37,404 bases of DNA from Subdoligranulum sp. (lineage in GTDB: Bacteria; Bacillota; Clostridia; Oscillospirales; Ruminococcaceae). The notes below the pieces were generated by a model. It searched no databases. It worked only from the letters and a program-made list of their open reading frames with translations, and was not told the origin of the DNA. The DNA lies in assembly GCA_014799685.1 (NCBI GenBank), contig JAAVHN010000037.1, positions 20,457 to 57,860 of the forward strand. Reading direction: 5' to 3'. Each line of letters starts with the position of its first letter. Positions within the stretch are counted from its first letter, which is position 1. This document shows, in pieces, positions 25,054-33,635 of this stretch. Both the position numbers and the translations under genes were made by a program.

Positions 25054-25914
25054 ATGCTTCAGATTGATCCGCAGAAAAACCTGCAAGAGGTATTTGACCA
25101 TGCCCGGCCCGGTGATGTGATCCAACTGGCCGAAGGGGAGTACCGGATAAAATCCGCCATTTTTACTCCGAATCTGACCTTACTGGGAGCCGGGGCGGAC
25201 CGCACCCGCATCGTTTTCAACGACTACGCAAAAAAGCTGGACAAAAATGGAGTGGAATACAACACTTTCCGCACATGGACTCTGGCGATATGCGCCGACG
25301 GTGTGACCATGCAGGATCTGTCCGTTGTCAACGATTCCCTCCATCCGGAGGAAAAAGGCCAGGAAGTGGCGCTCACCGTATATGGCGACAGCTTCACGAT
25401 GGAGCGATGCCGTTTGACCTCCACCCAGGATACACTGTTTCTGGGGCCTCTGCCCGCCGACCTCATTGAACGGTACGAGGGCTTCCTGCCGGATTACCTG
25501 CGGCGGAATAAACGCTGCCGTCAGCGCTTTGCGGACTGCCTCATTGAGGGAACGGTGGACTTCATTTTCGGCTGCGGAGCCGCAGTATTTGAAAACTGCG
25601 AGATACGCTCACTGGCAGATGCCCGTGATATCGGCTATGCAGCAGCCCCTGCGCACAGTCTGGAGCAGAGCGAGGGCTTCCGCTTTCTGAATTGCCGCTT
25701 CACGGCAGAGAAAGGAGTTTCCCCCGGCTCCGTTTACCTGGCCCGCCCGTGGCGGGATCATGGACTGTGCGTATTCCAGAACTGCACCTGCGGGGAACAT
25801 ATCTCTCCCGCGGGCTTTGATAAATGGAACGATACCTGTCGGGACAAAACCGCCCGATTTTATGAAGAACCTCCGGTTCAAGGCCGGGTAGACTGGGTAA
25901 AATGCTCCGATTGA
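25054..25914 (+). CDS. Pectin methylesterase (carbohydrate esterase family 8), cytoplasmic
   Basis: A 286-residue right-handed beta-helix esterase that removes methyl groups from galacturonate residues. Catalytic signature: Gln125 and Asp126 in STQDTLF, Asp169 in GTVDFIFG, Arg231 and Trp233 in LARPWRD. It has no signal peptide, so it should act on imported methylated oligogalacturonides rather than on polymer. The ATG at 25054 is preceded by AGGGGAA; an in-frame ATG at 24976 would place the palindromes in the coding region and is rejected. It is divergent from the pectin operon and ends one base before the stop of the convergent LacI-type gene. Confidence 0.92.
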   Translation: MLQIDPQKNLQEVFDHARPGDVIQLAEGEYRIKSAIFTPNLTLLGAGADRTRIVFNDYAKKLDKNGVEYNTFRTWTLAICADGVTMQDLSVVNDSLHPEEKGQEVALTVYGDSFTMERCRLTSTQDTLFLGPLPADLIERYEGFLPDYLRRNKRCRQRFADCLIEGTVDFIFGCGAAVFENCEIRSLADARDIGYAAAPAHSLEQSEGFRFLNCRFTAEKGVSPGSVYLARPWRDHGLCVFQNCTCGEHISPAGFDKWNDTCRDKTARFYEEPPVQGRVDWVKCSD

Positions 25915-25915
25915 T

Positions 25916-26917
25916 TCAGAAATCAGTGGTGCCGTGGCGAATCAGGTAGCCCTTGGCAACTACTTTCCCGCCGACCTGTTTCCCACCCAGGCGCAGCTTG
26001 ATGAAGTCAACAATGATTTGGCACAGACGCTGCTCCCGGCTGTCGATGGTGGACAGCTCCGGATCGCAGCACACGGACAGCTCCGAGTTGTTATAGCCGA
26101 TCACGCACAAGTCTTCGGGAACAGACAGCCCCCGTGCTTTGGCATATTTCAGCGCCCCTGCGGCCAGAGCATCGTTGGCGGCGAATATGCCGTTCACATC
26201 CAAATCCGGCAGCTCCAGCAGGTGATCGCGGGTCTGGTTGATCTGGTTGGCCAGGCCCACGCTGATGTCGCCGCACAGCTCCAGCCCGGCCTTTGCCAGC
26301 GCGGCCCTGCAGCCCTTGCGCTTCAGATTGGTGCTCACCGTGTCGATATCGGCAAGGAAGAGGATCTTCCGCCGTCCGGAGGCGATCATTTCTGTTACAG
26401 CGGCAAGAGAGGCATCGTAGTCATCGCAAACGGCGCAGCAAATGTTATCCCCCCGCACGTAACCGTTGAGCATAAATACCGGGGTCTGGGCCGCCGCTTC
26501 ACGGATATAGTTCACACGCTCCGAATCCGGGTCGTCATCGGCGTAGACAGAGCCGATCAGCACCAGCGCATCCACCCGGTGACGCACCAGCGCACTCACC
26601 GCAATCTGGCAGTCCTCATAGCCATATCCGCTGCAGCACAGCAGACAATCGTAGCCGCAGTTCCGGAGGCTGCGCTCCAGACAAGCCACCGCCTTCGCCA
26701 TATAGTCGTCCGCCGCATCCGGGCAGATCAGGCCGATGGTTTTCATGGCGTTCAGACCCAATCCACGGGAAAAGCCGCTGGGAATATAGCCGTTTTCCCC
26801 CATGATCCTGCGCACCCGAAGCTTTGTCCCTTCTGCTACGTTGGGGCTGTCGTTGAGCACCCGTGAAACGGTGGCGATGGAAACGCCGGCCAGTTCGGCA
26901 ATATCATAGATATTCAC
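25916..26917 (-). CDS. LacI-family transcriptional repressor, GTG start
   Basis: A 333-residue regulator. The HTH is at residues 2-22 (IYDIAELAGVSIATVSRVLND), followed by a hinge and a periplasmic-binding-protein-like effector domain (KTIGLICPD, FAANDALAAGALKYA, VIGYNNSELS). The GTG at 26917 is chosen because GGGAGGGGGG ends 7 bases upstream and translation then begins exactly at the HTH. It is divergent from uxaA; both genes have a TGTAA-N4-TTACA operator at the predicted start point, so it probably represses itself and uxaAB until a uronate-pathway inducer appears. Ligand unknown. Confidence 0.9.
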   Translation of the reverse strand: MNIYDIAELAGVSIATVSRVLNDSPNVAEGTKLRVRRIMGENGYIPSGFSRGLGLNAMKTIGLICPDAADDYMAKAVACLERSLRNCGYDCLLCCSGYGYEDCQIAVSALVRHRVDALVLIGSVYADDDPDSERVNYIREAAAQTPVFMLNGYVRGDNICCAVCDDYDASLAAVTEMIASGRRKILFLADIDTVSTNLKRKGCRAALAKAGLELCGDISVGLANQINQTRDHLLELPDLDVNGIFAANDALAAGALKYAKARGLSVPEDLCVIGYNNSELSVCCDPELSTIDSREQRLCQIIVDFIKLRLGGKQVGGKVVAKGYLIRHGTTDF

Positions 26918-26951
26918 GACTACACCCCCCTCCCAGCGCATTAATGCATTT

Positions 26952-26965
26952 TGTAACCTCTTACA
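26952..26965. promoter_or_regulatory. LacI-type operator in front of the repressor gene
   Basis: TGTAA-CCTC-TTACA, a 5+5 inverted repeat, lies 7 bases downstream of the repressor's -10 box, at the predicted transcription start. It shares both half-sites with the uxaA operator at 27124-27137. Confidence 0.75.
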
Positions 26966-26972
26966 TTTATTT

Positions 26973-27001
26973 ATCATAAACTTATAAAACGCTCATTTCA
27001 A
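26973..27001 (-). promoter_or_regulatory. Sigma-A promoter of the LacI-family gene
   Basis: On the minus strand TTGAAA (27001-26996), 17 bases, TATGAT (26978-26973). The predicted start falls at the operator 26952-26965. Confidence 0.7.
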
Positions 27002-27086
27002 GATGTTTTTTTCACAATTTCACGAAAAATGTTTTATGCAATATGTCGAAATCCAAAAAGGTCCCTCTATGTAATTTGGAAAAATA

Positions 27087-27115
27087 TTGACAATTTATTG
27101 AATGGCGCTTACAAT
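27087..27115 (+). promoter_or_regulatory. Sigma-A promoter of uxaA
   Basis: Consensus TTGACA (27087-27092), 17 bases, TACAAT (27110-27115). The predicted start falls at the operator 27124-27137, about 110 bases before the uxaA ATG. Confidence 0.8.
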
Positions 27116-27123
27116 ATTTTACA

Positions 27124-27137
27124 TGTAAGTTCTTACA
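27124..27137. promoter_or_regulatory. LacI-type operator at the uxaA transcription start
   Basis: TGTAA-GTTC-TTACA; the dyad extends to ATGTAAG-TT-CTTACAT over 27123-27138 (perfect). It lies 8 bases downstream of the -10 box, where bound repressor would block initiation. Centre-to-centre distance to the other operator is about 172 bases. Confidence 0.8.
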
Positions 27138-27231
27138 TCATTCATTGGGCGTGGTTTCAGCGTTTGGAGTCGGTTTCCATCGAAAGCAAATCGCGCCCGT
27201 ATCTTATGGAAATGTGCAGGTGAAGCGTCCT

Positions 27232-28713
27232 ATGAAAACCTTTCTGAAAATCCACCCCAATGACCTTGTGGCGGTGGCTCTCACGGAGCTTTCCGCCGGA
27301 ACCGAACTCATCGTGGACGGACAGGCCGTCACGCTGCTGGAGAAGATCCCCCAGGGGCACAAGTTTGCCCTGGCTCCCATTCCGGCGGGCTCACCTGTTC
27401 TGAAGTACAACGCGCCCATCGGCGTGGCCAGGGAGAACATTCCCGCGGGGGGCTGGGTGCACACCCACAACCTCAAAACCGGTCTGGGCGACGTGCTGGA
27501 CTACGCCTACGAACCGGACAACGCACCCCTTGTCCCCACGGATGACGTGCTCTTCCAGGGCTACCGCCGGGAGAATGGCCGGGCGGCGGTACGCAACGAA
27601 ATTTGGATCATTCCCACTGTTGGCTGCGTCAACGACGTAGCCCGTGCGATCGAGCGGCAGGCGCAGCGGTTCAAAACCGGCGCCATCGATGGGATCTACG
27701 CTTTTTCCCACCCGTACGGCTGTTCCCAGATGGGGGAGGATCAGGAAAATACCCGGAAGATTTTAGCCGGCCTTATCAACCATCCCAATGCCGGCGGCGT
27801 GCTGGTGCTGGGTCTGGGATGCGAAAACAGCAATATCGACGTGCTGAAGCCCTATCTTGGCCAATACAATGAAAAGCGCGTAAAGTTCCTCGTGTGTCAG
27901 GAATCGGAGGACGAGATCGCGGATGCCCTGGCTTTGATTGAGGATCTGGCCCAATATGCGGGCGGTTTCCGCCGGGAAGCAATCTCCTGTTCCGAATTGG
28001 TCATCGGCATGAAGTGCGGCGGCTCGGACGGGCTGTCCGGCATCACCGCCAACCCCACGGTGGGGGCTTTCTCCGATCTGCTGATTTCCAAGGGCGGCGC
28101 CACTGTGCTCACCGAGGTTCCGGAGATGTTCGGCGCGGAAACGCTCCTCATGAACCGCTGTAAAAACGAACGGATCTTTGCCGATACGGTCAACCTCATC
28201 AATGGCTTCAAGAACTACTTCACCAGCCACGGCCAGACCATTTATGAGAATCCTTCCCCCGGCAATAAAAAAGGCGGCATTTCTACGCTGGAAGACAAAT
28301 CCCTGGGCTGCACCCAGAAGTCCGGCAGCGCCCCGGTCTCCGGCGTGCTCCGCTACGGCGAGCCGATACAGCGGCCGGGCCTGAACCTGCTGAGTGCCCC
28401 AGGCAATGATCTGGTGGCCTCCACCGCCCTGGCGGCTTCCGGAGCGCATATCGTGCTCTTCACCACCGGACGCGGTACCCCCTTTGCTTCCCCGGTCCCC
28501 ACGGTAAAGATCTCCAGCAACTCTGCCCTGGCGGCCAAAAAGGCAAACTGGATCGACTTTAACTGCGGCGTTCTGACGGAAGACGGCACGGTGTCGGAGC
28601 TGGGGCAGAAGCTGTTCGACTATGTGCTGGAGGTGGCCTCCGGCAAACAGGTCAAGGCGGAACAGGCCGGGTTCCATGACATGGCAATTTTCAAGCAGGG
28701 CGTTACCTTATAA
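27232..28713 (+). CDS. uxaA: Altronate dehydratase (UxaA family)
   Basis: A 493-residue enzyme that converts D-altronate to 2-keto-3-deoxygluconate. An N-terminal SAF domain (about 1-75; VHTHNLKTGLGDVLDY just after it) precedes the catalytic domain, with GYRRENGRAAVRNE, HPYGCSQMGEDQENT, GLGCENSN and GMKCGGSDGLSGITANP; the cysteines may bind metal or an iron-sulfur cluster. The ATG at 27232 has AGGTGAAG upstream; an in-frame ATG at 27145 lacks a ribosome site. It is under a LacI-type operator and is followed by uxaB. The sister galactarate dehydratases share motifs, but uxaB next door supports altronate. Confidence 0.9.
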   Translation: MKTFLKIHPNDLVAVALTELSAGTELIVDGQAVTLLEKIPQGHKFALAPIPAGSPVLKYNAPIGVARENIPAGGWVHTHNLKTGLGDVLDYAYEPDNAPLVPTDDVLFQGYRRENGRAAVRNEIWIIPTVGCVNDVARAIERQAQRFKTGAIDGIYAFSHPYGCSQMGEDQENTRKILAGLINHPNAGGVLVLGLGCENSNIDVLKPYLGQYNEKRVKFLVCQESEDEIADALALIEDLAQYAGGFRREAISCSELVIGMKCGGSDGLSGITANPTVGAFSDLLISKGGATVLTEVPEMFGAETLLMNRCKNERIFADTVNLINGFKNYFTSHGQTIYENPSPGNKKGGISTLEDKSLGCTQKSGSAPVSGVLRYGEPIQRPGLNLLSAPGNDLVASTALAASGAHIVLFTTGRGTPFASPVPTVKISSNSALAAKKANWIDFNCGVLTEDGTVSELGQKLFDYVLEVASGKQVKAEQAGFHDMAIFKQGVTL

Positions 28714-28781
28714 AGTATTATCGTATATATTAAAGTCAGATTATAAATTAAAACCAGGATTTAGGAAAGGCGGAACGCGGT

Positions 28782-30272
28782 ATGAAGCAATTGAATTATC
28801 AAACCTTGAAGGAATCGGGTTATGACGGCTATGTTTTGGAACACGCACCGGAAAAAGTGCTCCAATTCGGCGAGGGCAATTTTCTCCGGGCCTTTGTAAA
28901 CTATTGGCTCGACGTATCCAACGAGAAAGCGGGCTGGAACGGCAAATGCGTGCTGGTACAGCCCATTGCCTCCGGGCTGGCCGAAATCATCAACGAGCAG
29001 GAAGGATTGTATACCCTTTACCTCCGGGGAAGGGAAAATGGGGAAAAGGTAGACAAAAAGCGGGTGATCTCGTCCGTTTCCCGGTGCCTGAATCCTTATG
29101 AGCAGGAAGATTTCGACAGCATGATGAAGGTGGCGGTATCCGACGATTTAGAGTATGTTGTCTCCAACACCACCGAAGCGGGTATCGTCTACGATCCCGC
29201 CTGCAAGCCCACCGATCGTCCCTGTTCCTCGTTTCCCGGCAAGCTGACCCAGGTGCTCTATCAGCGCTGGCGGGCAGGTAAGAGCGGACTTGTGATCCTG
29301 TCCTGTGAATTGATCGACAACAACGGGAAAGAACTTTTGAAGTGCGTCAATCAGTATGTGGATCAGTGGCAGCTGGAGGATGGCTTTAAAAAGTATGTCC
29401 ATGAGGACTGCACCTTCTGCTCCACCCTGGTAGATCGCATCGTCCCCGGCCGGGTGAAAGATGCAGACGAAGTGGCGAAAATGGAAACGGAAAACGGCTA
29501 TCACGATGAGCTAATCGACGTAGGCGAAATTTTTGGCGTTTGGAACATCGAAGGGCCGGAGTGGCTGGAGGAAAAGCTGCCCTTTAAGGCAGCGGGGCTC
29601 AACTGCCCGGTGGTGCCTGATGTTACCCCGTACAAGAAACGCAAGGTGCGCATTTTGAACGGCGCTCACACCGGTTTTGTACTGGGAGCGTATCTGGCAG
29701 GCTTTGATATTGTTCGGGACTGCATGCAGGACGACACTGTACGGAGCTTTATGAACAAGATGCTCTATGAGGAGGTTATCCCCACACTGCCCCTGGATAA
29801 AAAGGACCTGGAGAACTTTGCCTCTGCCGTTCAGGACCGCTTCAACAATCCCTTTGTGAATCATGAACTGATGAGCATCTCCCTGAACTCCACTTCCAAG
29901 TGGCGGGCGCGGAATATGCCCTCTTTCCTGGAGTATCAGGAGAAAACCGGGGAACTGCCCCCCTGCCTTACCGTCAGCTTCGCGGCGTATATCGCTTTCT
30001 TCTCGAATGACATTCAGGAGCTGAATGACAAGGGATTGGTATGCCGCCGCAAGGGAAACGAATACATTTGCTCCGATGACCGCTGGGTGCTGGAATTCTA
30101 CTTCGCTCATAAGGATGACAGCGTGAGCGATCTGGTTCATGCCGTGATGACCAACGAGCAGATGTGGGGACAGGATCTGACCCTGGTCCCCGGCTTTGAA
30201 AATGCCGTGATCGCTTCTCTGGAAAAAATCCGTACACAGGGCGCTTTGCAGGCCATGAAGGATCTGCTGTAA
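28782..30272 (+). CDS. uxaB: Tagaturonate reductase (UxaB, mannitol-dehydrogenase family)
   Basis: A 496-residue NAD-dependent polyol/uronate dehydrogenase. The N-terminal Rossmann domain starts VLQFGEGNFLRAF; SNTTEAGIVYD and the catalytic-lysine region KKRKVRILNGAHT are typical of the UxaB/MtlD long-chain family. It reduces tagaturonate to altronate, feeding UxaA. The ribosome site AGGAAAGG precedes the ATG. The 68-base AT-rich gap after uxaA may hold a weak internal promoter, but no convincing boxes were found. Fructuronate reductase is an alternative; pairing with UxaA and the galacturonan theme favour tagaturonate. Confidence 0.9.
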   Translation: MKQLNYQTLKESGYDGYVLEHAPEKVLQFGEGNFLRAFVNYWLDVSNEKAGWNGKCVLVQPIASGLAEIINEQEGLYTLYLRGRENGEKVDKKRVISSVSRCLNPYEQEDFDSMMKVAVSDDLEYVVSNTTEAGIVYDPACKPTDRPCSSFPGKLTQVLYQRWRAGKSGLVILSCELIDNNGKELLKCVNQYVDQWQLEDGFKKYVHEDCTFCSTLVDRIVPGRVKDADEVAKMETENGYHDELIDVGEIFGVWNIEGPEWLEEKLPFKAAGLNCPVVPDVTPYKKRKVRILNGAHTGFVLGAYLAGFDIVRDCMQDDTVRSFMNKMLYEEVIPTLPLDKKDLENFASAVQDRFNNPFVNHELMSISLNSTSKWRARNMPSFLEYQEKTGELPPCLTVSFAAYIAFFSNDIQELNDKGLVCRRKGNEYICSDDRWVLEFYFAHKDDSVSDLVHAVMTNEQMWGQDLTLVPGFENAVIASLEKIRTQGALQAMKDLL

Positions 30273-30501
30273 CAAAAGGGCTTTTCAGCGGCGAGCCACT
30301 GTGCTGCTCGCTGCATTTGGCGCCGCAGGATCGATCTTGGGCTGATCTGCAGCGTCCGGCAATATGACGGCTTATCATCTGACGTATGTTCTTGGGCTGC
30401 ATCTGTGTGCAGAAAAAGAGGCACCGGCGTAAAAAGAAAGTGCCTGCCGTCTGTATTTTGGAGAATATCCTGAATGCACCCTCCATTCCCAGCCGATTCT
30501 A

Positions 30502-31062
30502 CTATACGCACCCAAAAGCATCAGGAGTGAGGCCAAGCTGTTCGATGATCTCTCTTTGCATTTTGGTGGACGGATTGAGCAGCCGGAAGTTGTTTTTATG
30601 ATTCGCGGAACGAATCAGCTTTACCTTATCCAGCTCCAGCAGGATCTTTTGGAAAGTGTACTTGCGACTGTTCATATATTCATTCAGCCTGTTTTGCATA
30701 TAGGATCGAACGATCAGCGCAATAAACGCCACAAACATTTTCCCTTGTGCCACCTCATCGCTTTGCACATACAGCCTGCGCATATCGATGTCATTTTTCA
30801 AATGATCAAAGCATTTCTCAACTGCATCACGACGGCGGTAGATTTCCAGAATCTCCGCCGTCGTTTTCTTGAAATCTGTTTCCCCGATCAAAAAAGCCGC
30901 ATCTGGACAGCGCCTTGTTGATGGCCTCCATGTTGCGCCGGTAGGCAAGGCCTCCGTCTTTTGTTCGGTTGATATAGAAATACCGAGCGTAGTGCAGCTT
31001 GCGATCCGGCGGCTGGTCCATCTGCGACAGTATTTTTCGAGACAAAAAAAGAGCCAAAACAC
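30502..31062 (-). pseudogene. Degenerate IS1634/IS4-like transposase, C-terminal remnant
   Basis: From about 31062 one frame reads LSRKILSQMDQPPDRKLHYARYFYINRTKDGGLAYRRNMEAINKALSRCGFF (shown here only as a landmark: residues begin LSRKIL and end RCGFF). At a T-run near 30890-30895 the reading must shift by +1 into the frame containing FLIGETDFKKTT, RRRDAVEKCFDHLKND and the terminal DAFGCV at 30502. The RRRDAVEKCFDHLK segment is typical of DDE transposases of this group. More than half of the expected N-terminus is missing and no upstream start is seen, so this is an inactive fragment. A related terminus appears at the right edge of the window. Confidence 0.8.
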
Positions 31063-31090
31063 TTGATTTTCAGCGGGTAAACACGCTTTA

Positions 31091-31136
31091 CATCTATAGT
31101 GTTTTGGCATTCTGTCAAGGTCAGACACTATAGATG
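31091..31136. repeat. 12-bp perfect inverted repeat beside the transposase remnant
   Basis: CATCTATAGTGT (31091-31102) and ACACTATAGATG (31125-31136) flank 22 bases. A second palindromic element CTATAGA-N6-TCTATAG overlaps its right arm (31128-31147) and recurs near the Rpn pseudogene. Could be terminal repeats of a short element or the relic of an insertion. Confidence 0.6.
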
Positions 31137-31172
31137 CAACTCTATAGCTTTCGGAAATGCCGTTTCCGCAAA

Positions 31173-32027
31173 TTATGCATTCCCGTTTTTCAAAAGTTCA
31201 CGATAAATCGGACGGTCCAGTTCGGGAATTCCGAGCGATGCCATGGCCTGTTCCAACGTCCAGCCCGTGGCAGAAATCAGATTGCGCAGCGATTTTTCGA
31301 GTCCTTTCTGTTCGCCCTTTTCCATTCCCTGATTGAGCAGATCGCGGTCATGCATTCTCGCGATATACTCTTCGTCAAACAGCGTTACCATAATGTCCTG
31401 GACCTCCTTCTCCCGCAACATCAAAAATGGCATCAAAACGTTTTCTTCTTTGCAGATGCGCAAAATCTCTTTGACGGCCGTTTCCGAATTGCCGTGGATC
31501 CGGCGCTGGTCACTGCAAATCTCGCAAAAGCGGATATACTGATCAATAATGTTTTTCTTGCCGGTGTCTTTCAGCACCCGAATCTTTACTTCCACATCAC
31601 CTTCCCCGCCGCCGTACAGCGTGGAGAGCCGCAGTTCTTCCGGCAGCACGCGCGGTTCGCCGACATACACCATGTACAGTTCAGGGCGCGGGATGGAAAC
31701 GGGCTTTGTGCCGTACAAATTATATTCGTGCTCTTCTACATATTGTTTGTACGTTTTGGCAAGATACAGGAAAACGCGCAGGGAAATATTTTCCGAGTAA
31801 GTCGATTGCGCTTCGATTAGGATGATCAGCGTGTTGCGCACCAACACTGCAAGGTCGTTGAGCATACCGCTGGTGAGGACGTTTTCCAGCGTAACAAGGC
31901 GGCAATCCTCGTCTTTGATATCCGTATCCTCCGGGTGCAGCGCACGGTACAACTCACGAATATTCTCCGGCTGACGGAAAATATAGCTGAACACGCTGTC
32001 TTTGACGGTATGTTTCAGTTCCGGCAT
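31173..32027 (-). CDS. Rpn-family PD-(D/E)XK nuclease/putative transposase
   Basis: A 284-residue protein of the PD-(D/E)XK nuclease family transposase group (Rpn-like, once called transposase_31). It opens with PELKHTVKDSVFSYIF; LVRNTLIILIEAQST supplies the E-x-Q nuclease motif, and the C-terminal part is a charged helical region (NQGMEKGEQKGLEKSLR). Known Rpn proteins are DNA endonucleases that promote recombination. GGGAGGGGG precedes the ATG at 32027. A second, decayed copy lies at 33636-34067, on the other side of the IS3-family element. Appears intact. Confidence 0.85.
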   Translation of the reverse strand: MPELKHTVKDSVFSYIFRQPENIRELYRALHPEDTDIKDEDCRLVTLENVLTSGMLNDLAVLVRNTLIILIEAQSTYSENISLRVFLYLAKTYKQYVEEHEYNLYGTKPVSIPRPELYMVYVGEPRVLPEELRLSTLYGGGEGDVEVKIRVLKDTGKKNIIDQYIRFCEICSDQRRIHGNSETAVKEILRICKEENVLMPFLMLREKEVQDIMVTLFDEEYIARMHDRDLLNQGMEKGEQKGLEKSLRNLISATGWTLEQAMASLGIPELDRPIYRELLKNGNA

Positions 32028-32277
32028 TGCGTGCCCCCTCCCTTGCGGCAATACATCGGGTGGACGATTGGATTGCCAATCAAATTTCTTTTCTTCTATT
32101 ATACCCCAAACCGCTGCATTGCGCAAGCATCTTACAGTGACTCGTGTAAACTGCATATTTCGGCATACCCTGAAGTTATGGAGAAATATCAAATCGCTGG
32201 TGATGAATAAAAACATTCTTCTCTTCAGTTTACAATTCTCAATTTCCGGTTTATTCTAAGGGAAAGGAGATGATGTT

Positions 32278-33450
32278 ATGCCCACCGCATATACAACTGC
32301 ATTCAAGAAAAAAGTCATTCAGCGTTATGAAAAAGGAGCCTCTATCAAATCCCTCAGCGAGGAATTGAATGTTGCCCAAAGCACAATTTATAGCTGGAAG
32401 AAAAAATTCTGCACAATACAAACGCCGAACCGAACGTACACACCCAAGGAATTTGATGCTGTGTGCCGCCGTTTGGAAAAGCTGGAACACGAAATGGAGA
32501 TCATCCGTCTTACCGGGTACTTGGATAAAATTCCGCTTCAAAAGAAACTTGCCTCATTGGAGGAGCTCTATCGAAAAAATGAGCATCAGTATTCTGTACA
32601 TGAGTTGTGCGAGGCGCTGGGGGTCGCAAGAGGTACATTCTATAATCATATTCTCCGCAGGGCAGACCGAAGCAAACAGGATGAGGAGCAGACACAACTC
32701 ATGCTGCAGGTCCGGCAAATCTTCGACGACAGCGAGCAACGGTACGGCGCAGAGAAAATTCGGGTCAAACTGTCAGAGAACGGGATCAATGTAAGCAAAA
32801 AGCGAATTGCCGCCATTATGCAGGAGCTTGAATTGTATAGCGTGCGGTCAGATGCGAAGAAACAATTCCAGAGAAAGCAGCAGGCCAAAAAGCAGAATCT
32901 GTTAAAGCAAGAATTTTTAGCGGAAGCACCGAATCAGATATGGGTAAGTGATATTACCTATTTCAAGGTTAAGAACTACTATGTATATCTTTGCATGATC
33001 CTTGATCTGTACTCCCGGAAAATTGTAGGATGGCGCGTGTCTCGCCACATGAGCACCAATCTTGCAACTACAACGTTCAAACACGCATTCAAAGACAGAG
33101 GAATGCCACAAAATCTGATCTTCCACAGCGACAGAGGAAGTCAATATAGTTCGAACACCTTTATAAATCTATTGCAGCAATATAACGTAAAGCAGTCATT
33201 TTCCAGAACGGCAAGGCCTCACGACAACGCTGTGGCAGAAACGTTTTTCGCCACATTCAAACGAGAAGAAGCATATCGGAAGGATTATACATCGGAACAA
33301 CATTTTCGGAAAAGCGTGGAACAATATATTTTGTTTTACAATGAGACCCGCCCACACCAAACACTGAATTTTCAGACGCCCCAAGCATTTGAAGAGATCT
33401 TCACGGCGCGTTTTATCGAAAATACGTGTTCAAATAGCGACCCCGAATAA
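32278..33450 (+). CDS. IS3-family transposase in a single uninterrupted frame
   Basis: A 390-residue transposase. Residues 1-60 form a HTH (KKKVIQRYEKGASIKSLSEEL...STIYSWKKKF), then a leucine-zipper-like stretch, an HTH_21-type region (YSVHELCEALGV) and an rve integrase core with D (WVSDITYF), D (FHSDRGSQY) and E (NAVAETFFATFK). Most IS3 elements encode this as two overlapping frames joined by -1 frameshifting; here both parts are continuous. AAGGAG precedes the ATG. It lies between the two Rpn copies. Terminal inverted repeats could not be fixed with confidence. Confidence 0.9.
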   Translation: MPTAYTTAFKKKVIQRYEKGASIKSLSEELNVAQSTIYSWKKKFCTIQTPNRTYTPKEFDAVCRRLEKLEHEMEIIRLTGYLDKIPLQKKLASLEELYRKNEHQYSVHELCEALGVARGTFYNHILRRADRSKQDEEQTQLMLQVRQIFDDSEQRYGAEKIRVKLSENGINVSKKRIAAIMQELELYSVRSDAKKQFQRKQQAKKQNLLKQEFLAEAPNQIWVSDITYFKVKNYYVYLCMILDLYSRKIVGWRVSRHMSTNLATTTFKHAFKDRGMPQNLIFHSDRGSQYSSNTFINLLQQYNVKQSFSRTARPHDNAVAETFFATFKREEAYRKDYTSEQHFRKSVEQYILFYNETRPHQTLNFQTPQAFEEIFTARFIENTCSNSDPE

Positions 33451-33542
33451 AAATTTTAATTTTTGTTTTTAGACTTTTTCAGGATGCACCCATTTCAGGC
33501 AAAAATGCGTAAAGTCTTGTGCCACAAGCTTTTACGGCATAC

Positions 33543-33584
33543 GAAAAGCCCCGTTTCTCGAAAAAATGTTCGAAAAACAGGGCT
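33543..33584 (-). terminator. Terminator downstream of the Rpn pseudogene
   Basis: On the minus strand a 15-base arm (33584-33570) pairs with 33561-33547 with a few G-U pairs or mismatches, followed by TTTTCG. It sits past the 3' end of the Rpn pseudogene. Confidence 0.6.
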
Positions 33585-33590
33585 CATTCA

Positions 33591-33618
33591 AACGCTATAG
33601 ATGTAACTCTATAGCGTT
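33591..33618. repeat. Hairpin repeat downstream of Rpn copy 2
   Basis: An 11-bp perfect stem, AACGCTATAGA (33591-33601) with TCTATAGCGTT (33608-33618), around a TGTAAC loop. The same CTATAGATG(C/T)AACTCTATAGC element follows the intact Rpn gene at 31128-31148, so it is part of the repeated Rpn unit. Confidence 0.75.
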
Positions 33619-33635
33619 CGGGGACTCCGTTTCCG

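Noticed and set aside
30888-30897. Possible programmed frameshift at the T-run in the transposase remnant
   Set aside because: The shift needed is +1, not the -1 used by slippery heptamers, and most of the gene is missing, so ordinary decay is the simpler explanation.
32160-33510. Terminal inverted repeats of the IS3-family element
   Set aside because: A partial match (about 8 of 14 bases) between a TGC...CCTGAAG segment near 32154-32174 and the complement of 33478-33500 was seen, but it is too weak to define ends.
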